In this document: positions 5,390 to 6,373 of the stretch, piece by piece
Position numbering within the stretch: position 1 is the stretch's first letter
Layout of the letters: every line of letters starts with the position of its first letter
Assembly (NCBI GenBank): GCA_020059985.1
Contig: JAGVCI010000031.1
Coordinates: 1-6,373, forward strand
From: Candidatus Peribacterales bacterium
GTDB lineage: Bacteria; Patescibacteriota; Gracilibacteria; Peribacterales; Peribacteraceae
Length of the DNA: 6,373 nucleotides
Direction of reading: 5' to 3'
Position numbers and translations under genes: made by a program
The notes under the pieces: model-generated
The model's input: only the letters and a program-made list of their open reading frames with translations
What the model was told of the DNA's origin: nothing
The model's database searches: none

Positions 5390-6373
5390 ATGGTGTTTCG
5401 TCGTTTTTCCGCACTCGTGCTCGTGGCCGTCGTCCTCACACAGAGCGGTCCGCTTTTTGCAGCAACTGGTGACACCGTCACCGAGACACCCGCACCAAGC
5501 GGAGGGACGAACAAAGTCCTCATCGAGCAGGTGACGCCGCTCGAAAATACCTACACGGAGTGGACGCTTCTCAAGCCGGGTAATCTCAAGCAGTTGGGGC
5601 GTCAGGCAACAGCGACGATCGAAAATCTTCCTGATGGAAGCTATACATTCACGATCGATCCATTGGATGGAGGATCCGTCACACTCGATCTCTACGAGAA
5701 TGATGTTCTCACTCGTGATGACGTCATCCGACAGGCAACCTTCCCGCTCGCGAGCGGTACCACGATGAAGATCGTCGTCGAGCACTCGTTCACGCGCATC
5801 GGTAGTGTCTCCGTGACGAGCATTCCCAAAGGTCTCGACTTCACCCTCCGCGGACCGAACGACGTTCTCCTCGAAGGCACAACGCCAGCTCAGTACATGG
5901 ATATGCCCGAGGGGCTCTACACCGTTACGTTCCATCCTATCGAAGGCTGTGTGACGCCGAAACCACGCTCCGAGCGACTCGTGAAGGATAGTCGTATCAC
6001 ACTCCCCATCACCGTAGCCTGCGCAGCACTGGATACATTGGAACAGACGAAAGAAGAGAAGCGGCAGGTGGAATACGTGACGACGACCATCGATGGACTA
6101 TCGGTAACATTCAACGATGTCCCCGTGATCTCGTGGTACGCAACCTACGTCGCAACCGCGACAAAGACTGGCATCATGAGCGGATACCGTGACGAGAATG
6201 GTTATCTCTCGGGCCGCTACGGTCCGGAAGACGCCGTCACCATAGGACAACTCTCGAAGATCGCACACGAGCTCGGGAACGTCGACGAGACCAAAGTGGT
6301 TGGCCAACCGACGAACGTGCGCGCAGTCGGACAGTGGTACGAGAAGTACTTCACATCCGCCGAACAGCGCGGG
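5390..6373 (+). CDS. Secreted SLH-domain surface protein, paralogue of the upstream LPXTG protein (3' end beyond right edge)
   Basis: The frame is open from ATG 5390 to the right edge, giving 328 residues with no stop. It starts with a signal peptide (MVFRRF, hydrophobic core to about 22, FAA before T26) and a short Thr/Pro/Gly-rich spacer. Residues 43-211 align with residues 28-195 of the preceding protein: IEQVTP (45-50), DGSYTFTIDP (82-91), a PEGA-like repeat (GSVSVTSIPKG at 138-148, EGTTPAQY at 162-169), and cysteines C187 and C211 with the same 23-residue spacing. A short charged linker (214-228) leads to an SLH domain (about 240-295): FNDVPVISWYATYV, GIMSGYRDENG, YGPEDAVTIGQLSKIAHEL. 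GQWYEKYFTSAEQRG (314-328) looks like the start of a second SLH unit cut by the edge. SLH domains bind pyruvylated or similar secondary wall polymers, so this protein is probably non-covalently attached to the wall, perhaps in an S-layer. The cargo function is unknown. Confidence 0.87.
   Translation, partial: MVFRRFSALVLVAVVLTQSGPLFAATGDTVTETPAPSGGTNKVLIEQVTPLENTYTEWTLLKPGNLKQLGRQATATIENLPDGSYTFTIDPLDGGSVTLDLYENDVLTRDDVIRQATFPLASGTTMKIVVEHSFTRIGSVSVTSIPKGLDFTLRGPNDVLLEGTTPAQYMDMPEGLYTVTFHPIEGCVTPKPRSERLVKDSRITLPITVACAALDTLEQTKEEKRQVEYVTTTIDGLSVTFNDVPVISWYATYVATATKTGIMSGYRDENGYLSGRYGPEDAVTIGQLSKIAHELGNVDETKVVGQPTNVRAVGQWYEKYFTSAEQRG

Noticed and set aside
5198..5935. 245-codon minus-strand ORF over the spacer and SLH gene
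   Set aside because: It opposes the strongly supported signal-peptide and SLH reading frame and has no recognisable domain.
1..6373. UGA recoding as seen in some CPR lineages
   Set aside because: None of the five reading frames contains an in-frame TGA, and the three complete genes end in TAA or TAG.

Overview
The window reads as an ordinary chromosomal segment of a bacterium of moderately high GC (purL, murJ and the surface genes look roughly 55-60% GC by eye). It carries one divergent gene on the minus strand followed by four genes on the plus strand. Several traits fit a member of the Patescibacteria/CPR with a single-membrane, Gram-positive-like envelope, perhaps a Peregrinibacteria/Peribacteria relative. 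These are a divergent MurJ, an LPXTG-type sorting signal beside an SLH protein, and the absence of convincing Shine-Dalgarno sequences before any of the five starts. The taxonomic placement is inference only. All complete genes end in TAA or TAG and no gene needs a recoded stop.

Layout: (1) 1-719, minus strand: 5' part of a lipid II flippase gene (murJ/mviN family), running off the left edge. (2) 720-997: intergenic region with a large, nearly continuous 74-nt hairpin followed by a T-run, which may be a small structured RNA or an insulating terminator, then a promoter. (3) 998-1447: small basic protein of unknown function, more AT-rich than its neighbours. (4) 1510-3972: purL, the glutamine-dependent FGAM synthase synthetase subunit of purine synthesis, without purQ or purS beside it. 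(5) 3973-4062: spacer with inverted repeats and a near-consensus promoter. (6) 4063-5217: secreted surface protein with a PEGA-like domain, proline-rich linker, DUF11/CARDB-like Ig-fold domain and LPATG sorting signal. (7) 5218-5389: highly structured spacer with a candidate terminator and promoter. (8) 5390-6373: secreted protein that is a paralogue of (6) over its N-terminal region but ends in SLH domains instead of a sorting signal, running off the right edge.

Two large genes, murJ and the SLH protein, have no stop codon inside the window and are easily missed by stop-to-stop ORF calling. Their translations are unambiguous.

The most interesting points are the tandem pair of surface proteins. 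They share a region with an invariant Cys-23 residues-Cys pair but use two different wall-attachment strategies. Also notable are the identical -35/16 bp/-10/9 nt/ATG architecture before the hypothetical gene and purL, which predicts leaderless mRNAs, and the unexplained hairpins in two spacers. I see no mobile element, CRISPR array, tRNA or rRNA.
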